A stretch of DNA of 64,000 nt, taken from NCBI GenBank assembly GCA_020073205.1, contig JAIQFR010000002.1, positions 59,370-123,369 of the forward strand. The letters run 5' to 3'. Made by a program: the position numbers and the translations under genes. Below the pieces are notes generated by a model. That model searched no databases, had not been told where the DNA came from, and saw only the letters and a program-made list of their open reading frames with translations. Source of the DNA: Terriglobia bacterium (lineage in GTDB: Bacteria > Acidobacteriota > Polarisedimenticolia > Polarisedimenticolales > JAIQFR01). How positions within the stretch are numbered: position 1 is the first letter of the stretch; each line of letters begins with the position of its first letter. Shown in pieces: positions 38,116 through 46,207 of the stretch.

Positions 38116-40137
38116 GTGAAACGCGACGTTCGCATCATCGCGTTACTCGTCCTGGCCGTAGGGATCGTCTATGCGCAGGTCGGCCACCACGAGTTCGGCC
38201 AGTCGGACGACGCGGAGTACGTCACCCAGAACCCACACGTCCGGGCGGGCCTCACGTGGGAAGGCGTCCGGTGGGCGTTCACGACCGGCGCAGCCGGCAA
38301 CTGGCATCCCGTGACGTGGCTCTCCCACATGCTCGACAGCCAGCTCTTCGGTGTCGAAGGCCGCGTCCTGGGAATCGCGAGCGCGGGCTGGCACCACCTC
38401 GTGAGCGCTGTCCTCCACGCGCTCAACGCCGCCCTTCTCTATCTCGTCTTCCGCCGGATGACGGGCGCCCCCTGGCGGAGCGCCGTCGTGGCGGGGCTCT
38501 TCGCGCTGCATCCGGCGCACGTGGAATCGGTGGCGTGGGCGGCGGAGCGCAAGGACGTCCTGAGCGCCTTCTTCGGGATCCTCGCGATCGGGGCGTACGC
38601 GTGGTATGCGCGCCGGCCGGGAATTCCGCGGTACCTGGCGGTCGTGCTCCTCACGATCCTCGGGGTCATGGCCAAGCCGATGCTCGTGACGCTGCCGCTG
38701 TTGCTCCTCCTCATGGATGTGTGGCCGCTCGAGCGCTTGCGGGAGCCGACGGCGCGCGACGTGGCGAGGTTGCTCCTCGAGAAGCTCCCGCTCCTCGTGC
38801 TCGCGATCGCGTCGAGCCTCGTCACCCTAAGGGTGCAGCGGAGCGCGGGGATGATGGCGCCGGCCGGGTCGCTTCCGCTCCTGCTCCGTTTCGAGAACGC
38901 TCTCGTGTCGTACGTCGCCTATGTCAGGACGGCCGTCTGGCCGACCGGTCTGAGCGCGTTCTACCCGTACCCGTACGAGATTCCTCTGTGGAAGGGAACG
39001 GGTGCGGCCGTGTTGCTCCTGGCGGCGACGGCGCTGGTGCTCCGGACGCGGCGCCGGTACCTCGCCGTGGGGTGGCTCTGGTACGTCGGAATGCTCGTGC
39101 CGGTCATCGGCATCGTGCCGGTGGGGCTCCAGTCGATGGCCGATCGGTACACGTATCTCCCGTTCGTCGGCCTGTTCGTGATGGCGGTCTGGGGTGCGGC
39201 GGAGCTGGCGCCGCGGTGGCGCGTCGGACCGAGCGTTCTCGCCGCGGTGGCGTGCGCGACCCTCCTGGGCTGCATCTCGCTCGCGCACCGCCAGGCCGGG
39301 TACTGGCGCGATCCCGTGACCCTCTACGCCCATGCCGCGGAGGTGACTCCGAACAACGAGTACGTGCGGAACGTGTTGGCCCGCGCGCTCGCGGCGCAGA
39401 AGGAGAAGGAGAGCCTGGAGGGTCTGCGCGACGCTCTGCGCGGTCATCCGCGGGATGCCCACGACCACATCGAGCTCGGTCGCGCCCACCTGGGCCTGGG
39501 GCAGGTGGACGAGGCCGTCGCGCAGTTCGAGAAGGCGATCGAGATCGACCCCGGGTCGGTGGAGGGCCACGGCAATCTGGCCGTCGCTCTGGCGAGCCGG
39601 CGCGATTACGAAGGCGCGGCACACCAGCTTCGCGAAGTCCTGCGCCTCGATGCCGGGAGCTTCGACGCGCGCTTCCATCTGGCGGGCATCCTCGAGGCGA
39701 CGGGGAAGAGAGAGGAAGCCGCCGGCGAGTACCGCAAGGCGCTGGAGATCGCCCCGGGGGATTTCCGCGCGCGGAGCAATCTCGCGACGGTCCTACTGGA
39801 GGACGGACGGCTCGAGGAAGCCATCGCGGAATACCGCGAGGCCCTCAAGACGCGCCCGGAGTCGGCAACCCTCTGCTTCAACCTCGCGCAGGCCCTTGAG
39901 CGGGCGGAGCACTACGACGAGGCGATCGCGCGCTACCGGGACGCCCTGCGCCTGGACCCCCGGGACACGAACAGCGGCGGGCACTTGGCGGCGCTCCTGG
40001 CCCGGGAAGGCCGGTTCGCCGAGGCCGCCGCCACCGCGGAGGCCGCGGCAAGGGCCGCCACGGAGAGCGGGGCTCGAGAATCCGCCGGCGAGCTGCGACG
40101 GCGCGCGAACCGGTACCGCGCGGGACGACAACCCTAG
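38116..40137 (+). CDS. TMTC-like membrane glycosyltransferase with TPR repeats (copy 2)
   Basis: This 673-residue protein has the same architecture as the genes at 6215 and 53944. The GT-C membrane part (residues 1-420) has the acidic loop HHEFGQSDDAEYVTQNPHV, then NWHPVTWLSHMLDSQLF, HPAHVESVAWAAERKDVLSA, MAKPMLVTLPLLLLLMDVWP and MADRYTYLP. Seven or eight TPRs follow (LEEAIAEYREALKTRPESAT). The start is the GTG at 38116, with GGAGG nine bases upstream; the ATG at 38071 has no ribosome site. It is predicted to move sugar from a polyprenyl carrier to exported substrates. It stands alone, next to the accessory island. Confidence 0.8.
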   Translation: MKRDVRIIALLVLAVGIVYAQVGHHEFGQSDDAEYVTQNPHVRAGLTWEGVRWAFTTGAAGNWHPVTWLSHMLDSQLFGVEGRVLGIASAGWHHLVSAVLHALNAALLYLVFRRMTGAPWRSAVVAGLFALHPAHVESVAWAAERKDVLSAFFGILAIGAYAWYARRPGIPRYLAVVLLTILGVMAKPMLVTLPLLLLLMDVWPLERLREPTARDVARLLLEKLPLLVLAIASSLVTLRVQRSAGMMAPAGSLPLLLRFENALVSYVAYVRTAVWPTGLSAFYPYPYEIPLWKGTGAAVLLLAATALVLRTRRRYLAVGWLWYVGMLVPVIGIVPVGLQSMADRYTYLPFVGLFVMAVWGAAELAPRWRVGPSVLAAVACATLLGCISLAHRQAGYWRDPVTLYAHAAEVTPNNEYVRNVLARALAAQKEKESLEGLRDALRGHPRDAHDHIELGRAHLGLGQVDEAVAQFEKAIEIDPGSVEGHGNLAVALASRRDYEGAAHQLREVLRLDAGSFDARFHLAGILEATGKREEAAGEYRKALEIAPGDFRARSNLATVLLEDGRLEEAIAEYREALKTRPESATLCFNLAQALERAEHYDEAIARYRDALRLDPRDTNSGGHLAALLAREGRFAEAAATAEAAARAATESGARESAGELRRRANRYRAGRQP

Positions 40138-40165
40138 CCCGGGTTGTTCTCGAACCGGGAGCACG

Positions 40166-40203
40166 CCTCGGACCAGGGTGTTTCCTGTCTCCCCCGCCGC
40201 TCA
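40166..40203 (-). repeat. Dispersed repeat, copy C
   Basis: This 38-base segment matches 45049-45086 at 31 of 38 positions without gaps, in the same orientation (minus: TGAGCGGCGGGGGAGACAGG, then AAACACCCTGG). It lies just after the stop of the truncated aldolase, mirroring copy B, which follows the zinc-ribbon gene. Confidence 0.55.
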
Positions 40204-40226
40204 CAGATGCAAGTCAGCATCACGGT

Positions 40227-40529
40227 TCATCGGAGCGCGTCGAGCAAGCTCGACACGCGACGATGAAGCAGCGACCCATCGAACCCAAGAACCAAGGCGC
40301 GATAGCCTCGGTCAATCATGCTCTTCACGTCTTCCACGCTTCGTGCGACACCACCAGCGGCGACCTGGCTCCGCAGAATGCCTGCCTCTGCTCTGGCCAT
40401 CGCCGCCACCACGTCGGGGTGCTCGGTTTCTCCGGGATGGCCCATGCTCATGGCAAGGTCACCTGGGCCAATGAACGCGAGGTCCACGCCGGGAATTGTT
40501 TTGCGGAGGTTTGATGTCCCCCGAGCCAC
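40227..40529 (-). pseudogene. 3' fragment of an HpcH/HpaI-type aldolase gene
   Basis: The 100-codon frame matches only the C-terminal third of HpcH/HpaI aldolases (about 250 residues): GVDLAFIGPGDLAMSMGHPG with the substrate-binding GPGDL motif, then the last helices (SVEDVKSMIDRGYRALVLGF). The metal-binding and catalytic N-terminal part is missing. Upstream sequence in all frames shows no continuation, so the gene was cut by rearrangement at about 40500. It marks the left side of the accessory island. Confidence 0.75.
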
Positions 40530-40679
40530 CGACCCAGCGCGCCGTGTCGCCTGGGTGACAGCTTCAGCTTGCGCTTCTTCCTCGCCCGCTCCGCGGGGGC
40601 CAGCTCAGCACCGTTCGTGAGCGTGACGAGACGGCCCTCCCCAACGACAGCCAGCGGGCCATCCGGCATCGGCCGGCGA

Positions 40680-41006
40680 TCACGTCCTTGGCAGGCGGGG
40701 GGGCTTCTCGCGCGTGCCCTTCCAGTCGTCGAACAGAGCCTTCAACTCCTCGACGGTCACGCCGCCGTGGTCGTCCCCGGAGTCCCAACGCTCCATGAGG
40801 GCCTTGTAGCGGTCGCGGAGGACGCCCTTGGGCAGGAACTTGCCCTGGAACTTCTCCAGGACCCCGAGCCGGGGATCGGCGGGCGGCCTGGGCGAAGGCG
40901 GCGGCGGAGCCTTCGGCGCCGCGGCGGCGGGCGCCTCGGCCGGTGCCTTGGCCTTCTTCTCTCTCTTCTCTTTCGCTTCGGCCTTCTGCTTCGCTTCGGC
41001 TGCCAT
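40680..41006 (-). CDS. Small protein with Lys/Ala/Pro-rich N-terminus, unknown function
   Basis: This 108-residue protein begins with a charged helical tract (AEAKQKAEAKEKREKKAKA), a Pro-rich linker, and a compact C-terminal region (LGVLEKFQGKFLPKGVLRDR, then VTVEELKALFDDWKGTREKP). The ATG at 41006 follows GGTGATC, part of an anti-16S ribosome site. The folded part is unlike anything I can name; the acid/basic helices suggest protein or nucleic-acid binding. It is in the accessory island. Confidence 0.5.
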   Translation of the reverse strand: MAAEAKQKAEAKEKREKKAKAPAEAPAAAAPKAPPPPSPRPPADPRLGVLEKFQGKFLPKGVLRDRYKALMERWDSGDDHGGVTVEELKALFDDWKGTREKPPRLPRT

Positions 41007-41383
41007 CACGATCACCCAACCTCTCTCCCCTGTGCAACTCGGCCGAGATCCGCGGACCCATCGGGTGCGTCTCGGCGTCCCAATGCAGGGCCATCACCAT
41101 AACCGACGCGCCGGCGCCTTGGCAAGAACGGCTCCCCGCGCGTGAGAGCGTGCCATCGCTCTCCCATAACAAGGTGTTCGCATTCTCCTGAGGGACGAGA
41201 CGGGAACGCGACGGCAGCTACAGCGGGAAGTATCCCATTGGCATGAGCGCGTCCGTAGCTGATTCGTGGATGGATCGCGAGAGTTCGTATTCCGGCGGTC
41301 TGGCTCCCCAGGGCAATTGCAAAGCACAACCAATCGTCCCGCGATGCCTCCGCCCTCTTGTTCCGCGCCGCCCTCGCGTGCGC
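41007..41383. other. Intergenic stretch of the island
   Basis: These 377 bases have no convincing gene. They contain the 12-mer GGTCTGGCTCCC at 41297-41308, identical and in direct orientation to 46631-46642 at the end of the tRNA-Asn fragment (18 of 21 bases match around it), a possible attachment-site trace. At 41171-41190 there is a weak third-party match to the dispersed repeats (GTGTT and TCTCC in register). Confidence 0.35.
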
Positions 41384-41869
41384 TCACGCCGCGACGGCGT
41401 GCCAACCCTTCTCGTCCGCCTCGACGCCCAGCCGGAACAGAACGGCAGATTCCTCGTCGATCGCCTTCAGCATCTCGAGCGAGTAGTCCTGGACCGGAAC
41501 CTGATTGACGATCATGAGCCGGAGGAGCCGATCTGCGGCGGCGCCGATCCCCAGGTTGCTGTTCTCCCAGCGAGACACGGTTTCGGGCGTCACGCCCATG
41601 TGAGCCGCGAAATCGACGCCGGACCAGCCCAACCACTTCCGCAGGAATCGAATCTCCGCGGGCGTCAGCGGTGCCGGCTTCGTGACGACCGCCCCGGCGA
41701 TCGTGCGGTGGAGCTCCTCGATTCGAGGGATCTCCACTTCGAACGCGCCGCACTTCGGACACCGCGCCACCAGGACTCCGACGAGCGTCACGTTCGGAAG
41801 TCCGGAGGCGGTGTAATGGAAGTTCTCCCGCACCGTCGTCGTCGGCCCGCCGCACTCCTCGCAGGTCAT
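41384..41869 (-). CDS. MqsA/YgiT-type antitoxin (zinc finger plus HTH)
   Basis: This 161-residue antitoxin candidate has an N-terminal zinc-binding region with two C-x-x-C pairs (MTCEECGG and ARCPKCGAF), as in MqsA, and a C-terminal Xre-type HTH (about 75-130: LRKWLGWSGVDFAAHMGVTP, ETVSRWENS). In MqsRA systems the first domain binds the toxin and the second binds the operon promoter. Its ATG overlaps the toxin stop (ATGA), so it is translationally coupled. Toxin-first order fits MqsRA rather than most type II systems. The extra 30 C-terminal residues (EMLKAIDEESAVLFRLGVEA) are seen in longer YgiT proteins. Confidence 0.82.
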   Translation of the reverse strand: MTCEECGGPTTTVRENFHYTASGLPNVTLVGVLVARCPKCGAFEVEIPRIEELHRTIAGAVVTKPAPLTPAEIRFLRKWLGWSGVDFAAHMGVTPETVSRWENSNLGIGAAADRLLRLMIVNQVPVQDYSLEMLKAIDEESAVLFRLGVEADEKGWHAVAA

Positions 41870-42144
41870 GGCCGTTCCCTCCATGCCGTCACGATCGCCA
41901 ACTTCGAGTCGGATCGGAACGCGACCACGACGCAGATGCGCGCGGTTCTGACCCGATAACGCCAAGTGCCCCGCTCAAGTTCGGCCGGTTCCTCCCAGCC
42001 GCCCCGCAAGACGTTGGTGCAATCCACCATCGTAAGGCCGTCCTTCTCCATCTCGTCCAACTCATGGCCAGATGGAACCACCACCCCCGCGTCGAGGACC
42101 GACCGTATCCTCTTCTTGGCTTCCAGCGGATCGAAGGGCTCCAT
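41866..42144 (-). CDS. MqsR-like / DUF4258 toxin candidate
   Basis: This 92-residue basic protein precedes the YgiT/MqsA-like antitoxin. The RelE/MqsR-like alpha-beta pattern is visible: an N-terminal helix (DPLEAKKRIRSVLDAG), SGHELDEMEKDGLTMVDCTN, and two C-terminal strands (RYRVRTARICVVVAFRS, KLAIVTAWRE), matching DUF4258-type proteins. These are predicted mRNA interferases. An alternative GTG start at 42156 would add four residues. It lies under a promoter with a palindromic operator. Confidence 0.72.
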   Translation of the reverse strand: MEPFDPLEAKKRIRSVLDAGVVVPSGHELDEMEKDGLTMVDCTNVLRGGWEEPAELERGTWRYRVRTARICVVVAFRSDSKLAIVTAWRERP

Positions 42145-42161
42145 CGATCCATTCACCCATA

Positions 42162-42191
42162 AATCATGGCTTGATTATAAGTCAATGTCAA
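42162..42191 (-). promoter_or_regulatory. Promoter and palindromic operator of the toxin-antitoxin pair
   Basis: The minus strand has a perfect TTGACA (42186-42191), 17 bases, then CATGAT (42163-42168; 4 of 6 matches). The -10 region lies inside the inverted repeat AATCA-N5-TGATT (42162-42176), well placed for repression by the HTH antitoxin. Conventional autoregulation is inferred from position and symmetry. Confidence 0.55.
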
Positions 42192-42294
42192 GGCTGCTCT
42201 GAATCGGGTGATCCACCGGTGACCTGGCATTCGGACCAAGATCCAGTTCTTCAGTGACTTAGCGTACTCTGGACCTCTGGCTCGGGGAGACGTG

Positions 42295-43650
42295 ATGGAA
42301 GCAGACCCGTCGGGCCGTCGGTTCCAGTGCTGTCGGTTCCCGCTGCCGAAACGCTGGCGCCGGTGCGTCCGCTCCGCGGCAGTCCACGCCGTCTCGATGG
42401 CGAACGTCGTCTTCGCCATCACGCGCAGCCACGCCGAGAATCATTTCAACGCCCGGGTGCGGCTCCACGCCGAGAATGACCGCCTCCGATGCGAGATCGC
42501 CCTGCTTCGAGAGGAGCTGCGAATCAAGGACCATCGAATGGAGCAGATCCCGCCCCAGCGCCGTCCACACTACCCGCCGACCGAGCGGCTCGCGGTCCTC
42601 GAACTGCGCGCCGCCCGTGGTTGGTCTCTCGCCCAGACTGCTCGACGCCTTCTCGTCACCCCGCTCACCGTCGCGACCTGGAACAGGCGGCTCGACGAGG
42701 AGGGCCCGCACGCGCTCGTTCAGGTGCGCGAACCCGTCAATCGATTCCCGGACTTCGTCGGATACCTCGTGCGGCGCCTTCGCGTCCTTCTCCCTTCGAT
42801 GGGAACGCGTCGGAACGCCCGGGTCCTCGCCCGCGCCGGTCTCCATCTCGGAGCGACCACCGTACGCCGGATGCTCCATCCACCCGATCGTCAGAGACCC
42901 TCTGCCGAGCGTGTTCCGCCATTTCGCGCCGTGACGTCGAAGCGACCGGATCATGTGTGGCACGCGGACCTCACGACCGTGCCGACCTCCCTCGGCTTCT
43001 GGGTCTCGTGGATGCCTCTTGCCTTCCCACAGCGCTGGCCGTTCTGCTGGTGGGTCGCCGTGGCCGTCGACCACTTCTCCCGGCGCGTGGCAGGAGTCGC
43101 CGTCTTCAAAGGCCCGCCAACGGCCGCCGCCGTCATGAAGTTCCTCGACCGCACCCTTAAGAAGAAAGGCTCCACACCGCGCCACCTCATCACCGACCAG
43201 GGCGTGCAGTTCCTCGCCGCCGAGTTCCGGGCGTGGTGCCGGCGGCGCGGAATCGCCCAGCGTTTCGGCGCCATTGGGAAGTACGGCAGCCTTGCGGTGA
43301 TCGAGCGGTTCATCCGGACGATGAAGACGGAGTGCACCCGCCGACTTCACGTCGTCCCGTACCGGCCGGCGGCGATCCGGCGCGAACTGGCACTGTACGT
43401 GGACTGGTACAATGCGGAGCGGCCGCACTCCCGATTGGCCGGCAGAACTCCCGACGAGATCTACTTCGGGAAGTTCCCGATCTCCTGGCGACCACGCTTC
43501 GAACCGCGAACGCGCTGGCCGCGACGATCGCCGTGCGCGATGCCTCACGCGTTGGTACGAGGGCGGCCTGGAACCGTCGTCGAACTCGACGTCGCGTATC
43601 GCGCCGGTCGCCGGCATCTCCCGATCATCTCGCTGAAGCGAGCCGCGTAA
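42295..43650 (+). CDS. DDE-type integrase-core transposase
   Basis: This 451-residue protein has an N-terminal HTH (LELRAARGWSLAQTARRLLV, about 105-135) and a retroviral-integrase-like core: DHVWHADLTTVPTSLGFW (first Asp), HLITDQGVQFLAAEFRAW (second Asp) and SLAVIERFIRTMKTEC (Glu), then YNAERPHSRLAGRTPDEIYF. All three catalytic residues and the conserved YN-x-x-RPH block are present, so it could be active. It is a single-frame transposase resembling IS481/IS3-like integrase-core families. I see no convincing terminal inverted repeats or target duplication, so the element borders are not assigned. Confidence 0.85.
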   Translation: MEADPSGRRFQCCRFPLPKRWRRCVRSAAVHAVSMANVVFAITRSHAENHFNARVRLHAENDRLRCEIALLREELRIKDHRMEQIPPQRRPHYPPTERLAVLELRAARGWSLAQTARRLLVTPLTVATWNRRLDEEGPHALVQVREPVNRFPDFVGYLVRRLRVLLPSMGTRRNARVLARAGLHLGATTVRRMLHPPDRQRPSAERVPPFRAVTSKRPDHVWHADLTTVPTSLGFWVSWMPLAFPQRWPFCWWVAVAVDHFSRRVAGVAVFKGPPTAAAVMKFLDRTLKKKGSTPRHLITDQGVQFLAAEFRAWCRRRGIAQRFGAIGKYGSLAVIERFIRTMKTECTRRLHVVPYRPAAIRRELALYVDWYNAERPHSRLAGRTPDEIYFGKFPISWRPRFEPRTRWPRRSPCAMPHALVRGRPGTVVELDVAYRAGRRHLPIISLKRAA

Positions 43651-43829
43651 ACGACTGCGGTTCCGGCGCCTGCAGGCCGATGGGCAAGTGTATCGCCGAC
43701 CAGCGCCAACGCCTTTCGGAGGCGCGTCGGCACACGATCCGCCGCGGCCGTCGCGCGAAGCTGGCTTGCTGCGGTCTTCATTCAGCCCGCGAAATCGCTG
43801 GAATCTTTCGCGATGCTCTCGCTGGCGCA

Positions 43830-44171
43830 CTACACCTCGATATTCCAATGCCGGTAACGCCGAAGCCTTAGGGCCGCTCGCAACTCCTTAATGCCGAACC
43901 CGACATCCCGTTGGTCGGCTTCCGTAAGGGCGGGCGAACTGAGAACTGCAGGTATCACCTCTGGAACCAACCGGAGGAGTCCGGCGACGAGAGACTCGGA
44001 GGTCGCCTGCAGCTCTTCGGAAAGCTGTCCCCAGAAGTAATCCGCGTCCCGCCCCATCGGGTACGGGTCCTCCGCCGGAACCGCCGCAAGACGCTCTCCA
44101 GCCTCGGTGAAGAACTCCGACGCCTGCTCTCCGAGGATTCGCAACTGATCTTGCACTTCTTCTGGTCTCAT
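43830..44171 (-). CDS. Hypothetical island protein
   Basis: This 113-residue acidic protein starts at the ATG at 44171 with a well-placed GGAGG. It is mostly helical (VQDQLRILGEQASEFFTEAG, YFWGQLSEELQATSESLVAG, TEADQRDVGFGIKELRAALR). I recognise no family. The gene lies between the transposase and an exported protein, on the strand shared by the other island genes, and its 3' end is opposite the transposase end. Confidence 0.5.
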   Translation of the reverse strand: MRPEEVQDQLRILGEQASEFFTEAGERLAAVPAEDPYPMGRDADYFWGQLSEELQATSESLVAGLLRLVPEVIPAVLSSPALTEADQRDVGFGIKELRAALRLRRYRHWNIEV

Positions 44172-44404
44172 CCGCACCCTCCGAACGGGCCCCGAGCTTC
44201 CCTTGCCGCTCCAACCGCTCTTGCTTCGTGCTCTCTAGGTCCGTGTCCCGGCTCGCCGCGGCGACACATCATCGTCCCGCTTACCGCCGCACCATTTATG
44301 ACCCCGTATCGCCCGCGAAAGCGGTCTGGCCTCGGCCGTCGCCTGACGCCGATCATAGGCGGAAACCGCACGAAGAACGATCCACCGTCACGCGTGCCCC
44401 GCGT

Positions 44405-44466
44405 CCCGCGAAGCAGCGAGGCACGGCGAGCCGGGCTCCTTGCTTACTTATCTCGCCGATCGCTTA
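44405..44466 (-). repeat. Dispersed repeat, copy A
   Basis: The part at 44405-44434 matches 45003-45032 at 29 of 30 bases (plus strand begins CCCGCGAAGCAGCGAGGC), and 44446-44466 matches the following part of copy B at 17 of 21. Compared with copy B, 22 bases are missing between the two parts. The repeat forms the last codons of the exported-protein gene at 44444. Confidence 0.6.
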
Positions 44467-44914
44467 CGCTCGTTGGCGCAGGCTCGTCCCTGCCTGTCCG
44501 AGGAAGGCGGACGACGAAGAACGTGTCGTCTTTCGACCTCTCGAAATTCAGGACCGTCAGCTCGCTTACTGCGAGCCCTTGAAAGCCTCGGACGTCCCAG
44601 GTGATCGTGAGCGCGGTGTCCGCGGGGAGCTTTGAGCTGTCAAGCTCGTACCGACCGCGTTGATCCGTCTGAACTTCGAGAATCGGCGTCGCGGCGCTGA
44701 GGTGACCTCCCTTCCATACCCGGACCTTCGCACCAGCCAGCGGCTTGTCGCATTCCCTTGCATAACCCCCGAGCCGACGCTCCTCACCTTCGCACACCAA
44801 CCCTCGACCCAGGTGGGCCAACGGCCCGCGATTCGCCGTCTGCTCGGGCGTCGCAGCGTTCAGGGGCAATGCCAAGCCAATCAATAGCGACACTAGTGCC
44901 CGTCTTTGCAGCAT
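44444..44914 (-). CDS. Exported protein with carboxypeptidase-regulatory-like domain
   Basis: This 156-residue protein starts at the ATG at 44914 (ribosome site AAAGGAGC) with a signal peptide (RRALVSLLIGLALPLNA). The mature part has two Cys (LVCEGEERRLGGYARECDKP) and a small beta-sandwich of the CarboxypepD_reg/Cna-B-like type: GAKVRVWKGGHLS, ILEVQTDQRGRYELDSSKLP and LTITWDVRGFQGLAVSELTV. It ends in charged residues encoded by the repeat. The function is unknown; such domains usually decorate surface or outer-membrane proteins. Confidence 0.6.
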   Translation of the reverse strand: MLQRRALVSLLIGLALPLNAATPEQTANRGPLAHLGRGLVCEGEERRLGGYARECDKPLAGAKVRVWKGGHLSAATPILEVQTDQRGRYELDSSKLPADTALTITWDVRGFQGLAVSELTVLNFERSKDDTFFVVRLPRTGRDEPAPTSVSDRRDK

Positions 44915-45002
44915 CGCAACCGCTCCTTTTCGACGAACGGCCACTCGGTCCATCGCATCGTACCGTGGCTTCCGGTTTCCAACGATCCCGCCTGCCCTGG
45001 CC

Positions 45003-45086
45003 CCCGCGAAGCAGCGAGGCGCGGCGAGCCGGCCCCACGGGCCCATGTCCTCGGGCTAGAGTGTTACCTATCTCCCCGACCGCTCA
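45003..45086 (-). repeat. Dispersed repeat, copy B
   Basis: This is the longest copy: the 30-base part shared with copy A (45003-45032) and the 38-base part shared with copy C (45049-45086). It ends 3 bases short of the stop of the zinc-ribbon gene. All copies have the same orientation relative to the gene they follow. The origin is unclear: mobile-element ends, or cassette-type recombination sites. Confidence 0.6.
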
Positions 45087-45089
45087 TCT

Positions 45090-45632
45090 TCACCCTACTG
45101 AAGGCAAGTGTGTGAATAGGCTCGTGAGGCCCTGATGCTCGATGAAAAAGCGAAGTTGGAACAACTTCAGGACGGCTCTCAGGTCTCGCCACTCTGACAG
45201 CAGAGACTCCGATCCCGTGAAGATTTCCTTGGCTTCTTGAAGACTGGCGCTCAAGTACTCTCTCGCACTCATCGAGTTGATCTCTTCCTCGAGGGCGCGG
45301 ATGATCTTCTCAAACTCGCCTTTGTCAAGCCACACGCCTCGACACAAGGTGCAGTAGTCGGCGGTGATTGGGGTATCGCCGTAGTGGACCTGAACGAGGC
45401 TGGAGTGACAATCTGGGCATTCGAGCTTTCGGGTGCCAACTCGGAACCGATCGGCGTGCCGCCAAATCTCGAAGTCCAGCCAAATGAGGTCATGATCTTC
45501 TTTGTCTTTTGCGAGTCGGAGTTCTTCGTCTTGGAACCAGATGCCATTGCATTTAGGGCATTCGTCGATGCGGACGGAGCCGAGGGAAGTCTCCGTCAGT
45601 GGAATACGGCAGCTTGGGCAATCTCGCTTCAT
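45090..45632 (-). CDS. Zinc-ribbon protein
   Basis: This 180-residue protein starts at the ATG at 45632 with GGAGGT upstream. It has two zinc-ribbon modules: KRDCPSCRIPL with RIDECPKCNGIWFQDEE (about 3-38), and LECPDCHSSLVQ with DYCTLCRGVWLDKGE (about 72-105). The C-P-x-C ... C-x-x-C-x-G-x-W pattern is that of the zf-TFIIB/COG3809 family of short bacterial zinc ribbons. The C-terminal 75 residues are helical (SASLQEAKEIFTGSESLLSE). Base composition is visibly lower in GC than neighbouring genes, in keeping with transfer. The function is unknown. Confidence 0.72.
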   Translation of the reverse strand: MKRDCPSCRIPLTETSLGSVRIDECPKCNGIWFQDEELRLAKDKEDHDLIWLDFEIWRHADRFRVGTRKLECPDCHSSLVQVHYGDTPITADYCTLCRGVWLDKGEFEKIIRALEEEINSMSAREYLSASLQEAKEIFTGSESLLSEWRDLRAVLKLFQLRFFIEHQGLTSLFTHLPSVG

Positions 45633-45811
45633 CGAGGTACCTCCGCGACGATCGTGAGCGCCATTGTCGACCATAGGCTGCTGGACGTGCTGGCGCGGGG
45701 CGTGCGCAGGCAACGGCCGTGACCGGGTGGACCGGCAGCTTGATGGCCGTGTTAGCTGGCCCCGTACCACTCGGAGCGCGCCGACCGGTACGGTTCGTCA
45801 CCTTGTCAGCC

Positions 45812-46207
45812 TCATTTTCGACTCGCGCCGATGACCGTGAGCTTGTCGGGACCATCCACCCTGTAGGACAACTCGAACGTTTGACCGAGCTTGCTCAGGA
45901 TGTCCTTGAGCGCCAGTTTCCTGAACGATACGTCGTGTTTCGAATCACCATTCACGGTGCCTTCGTAGGCGATGCTGAAACCTGCCTTCCGGGCGATCTC
46001 GTCATAAGCTTGCCTGATCGTCACCTGCGTCAACTCGATCGAGATCGGAAGATTCGCGGTTCGAAGATAGTCCAGCTCGGATTGGACGGTGCCCCGACGA
46101 ATCAACGCTTCACTCCGTGGCTCTTGCCCCACGGCAACGGTGAACAGCACGAGTAGCCCGAGGAGCAGCATAGTGATCCTTGATGAACTCCTCAGTTCGG
46201 TGTTCAT
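45812..46207 (-). CDS. Exported secretin/TonB short N-terminal (STN)-like protein
   Basis: This 131-residue protein has a signal peptide (SRITMLLLGLLVLFTVAVGQ; ATG at 46207, ribosome site AGGGGGGAAAG). The mature part resembles the STN domain: LPISIELTQVTIRQAYDEIA, GFSIAYEGTVNGDSKHDVSF and LALKDILSKLGQTFELSYRV. STN domains occur at the N-terminus of secretins and TonB-dependent receptors, but here it stands alone, so it may be a lost piece of such a protein or an independent periplasmic binder. Confidence 0.65.
   Translation of the reverse strand: MNTELRSSSRITMLLLGLLVLFTVAVGQEPRSEALIRRGTVQSELDYLRTANLPISIELTQVTIRQAYDEIARKAGFSIAYEGTVNGDSKHDVSFRKLALKDILSKLGQTFELSYRVDGPDKLTVIGASRK

Noticed and set aside
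42200-43900. Terminal inverted repeats of an insertion sequence around the transposase
   Set aside because: No matching inverted ends or target duplication could be found by eye on either side.
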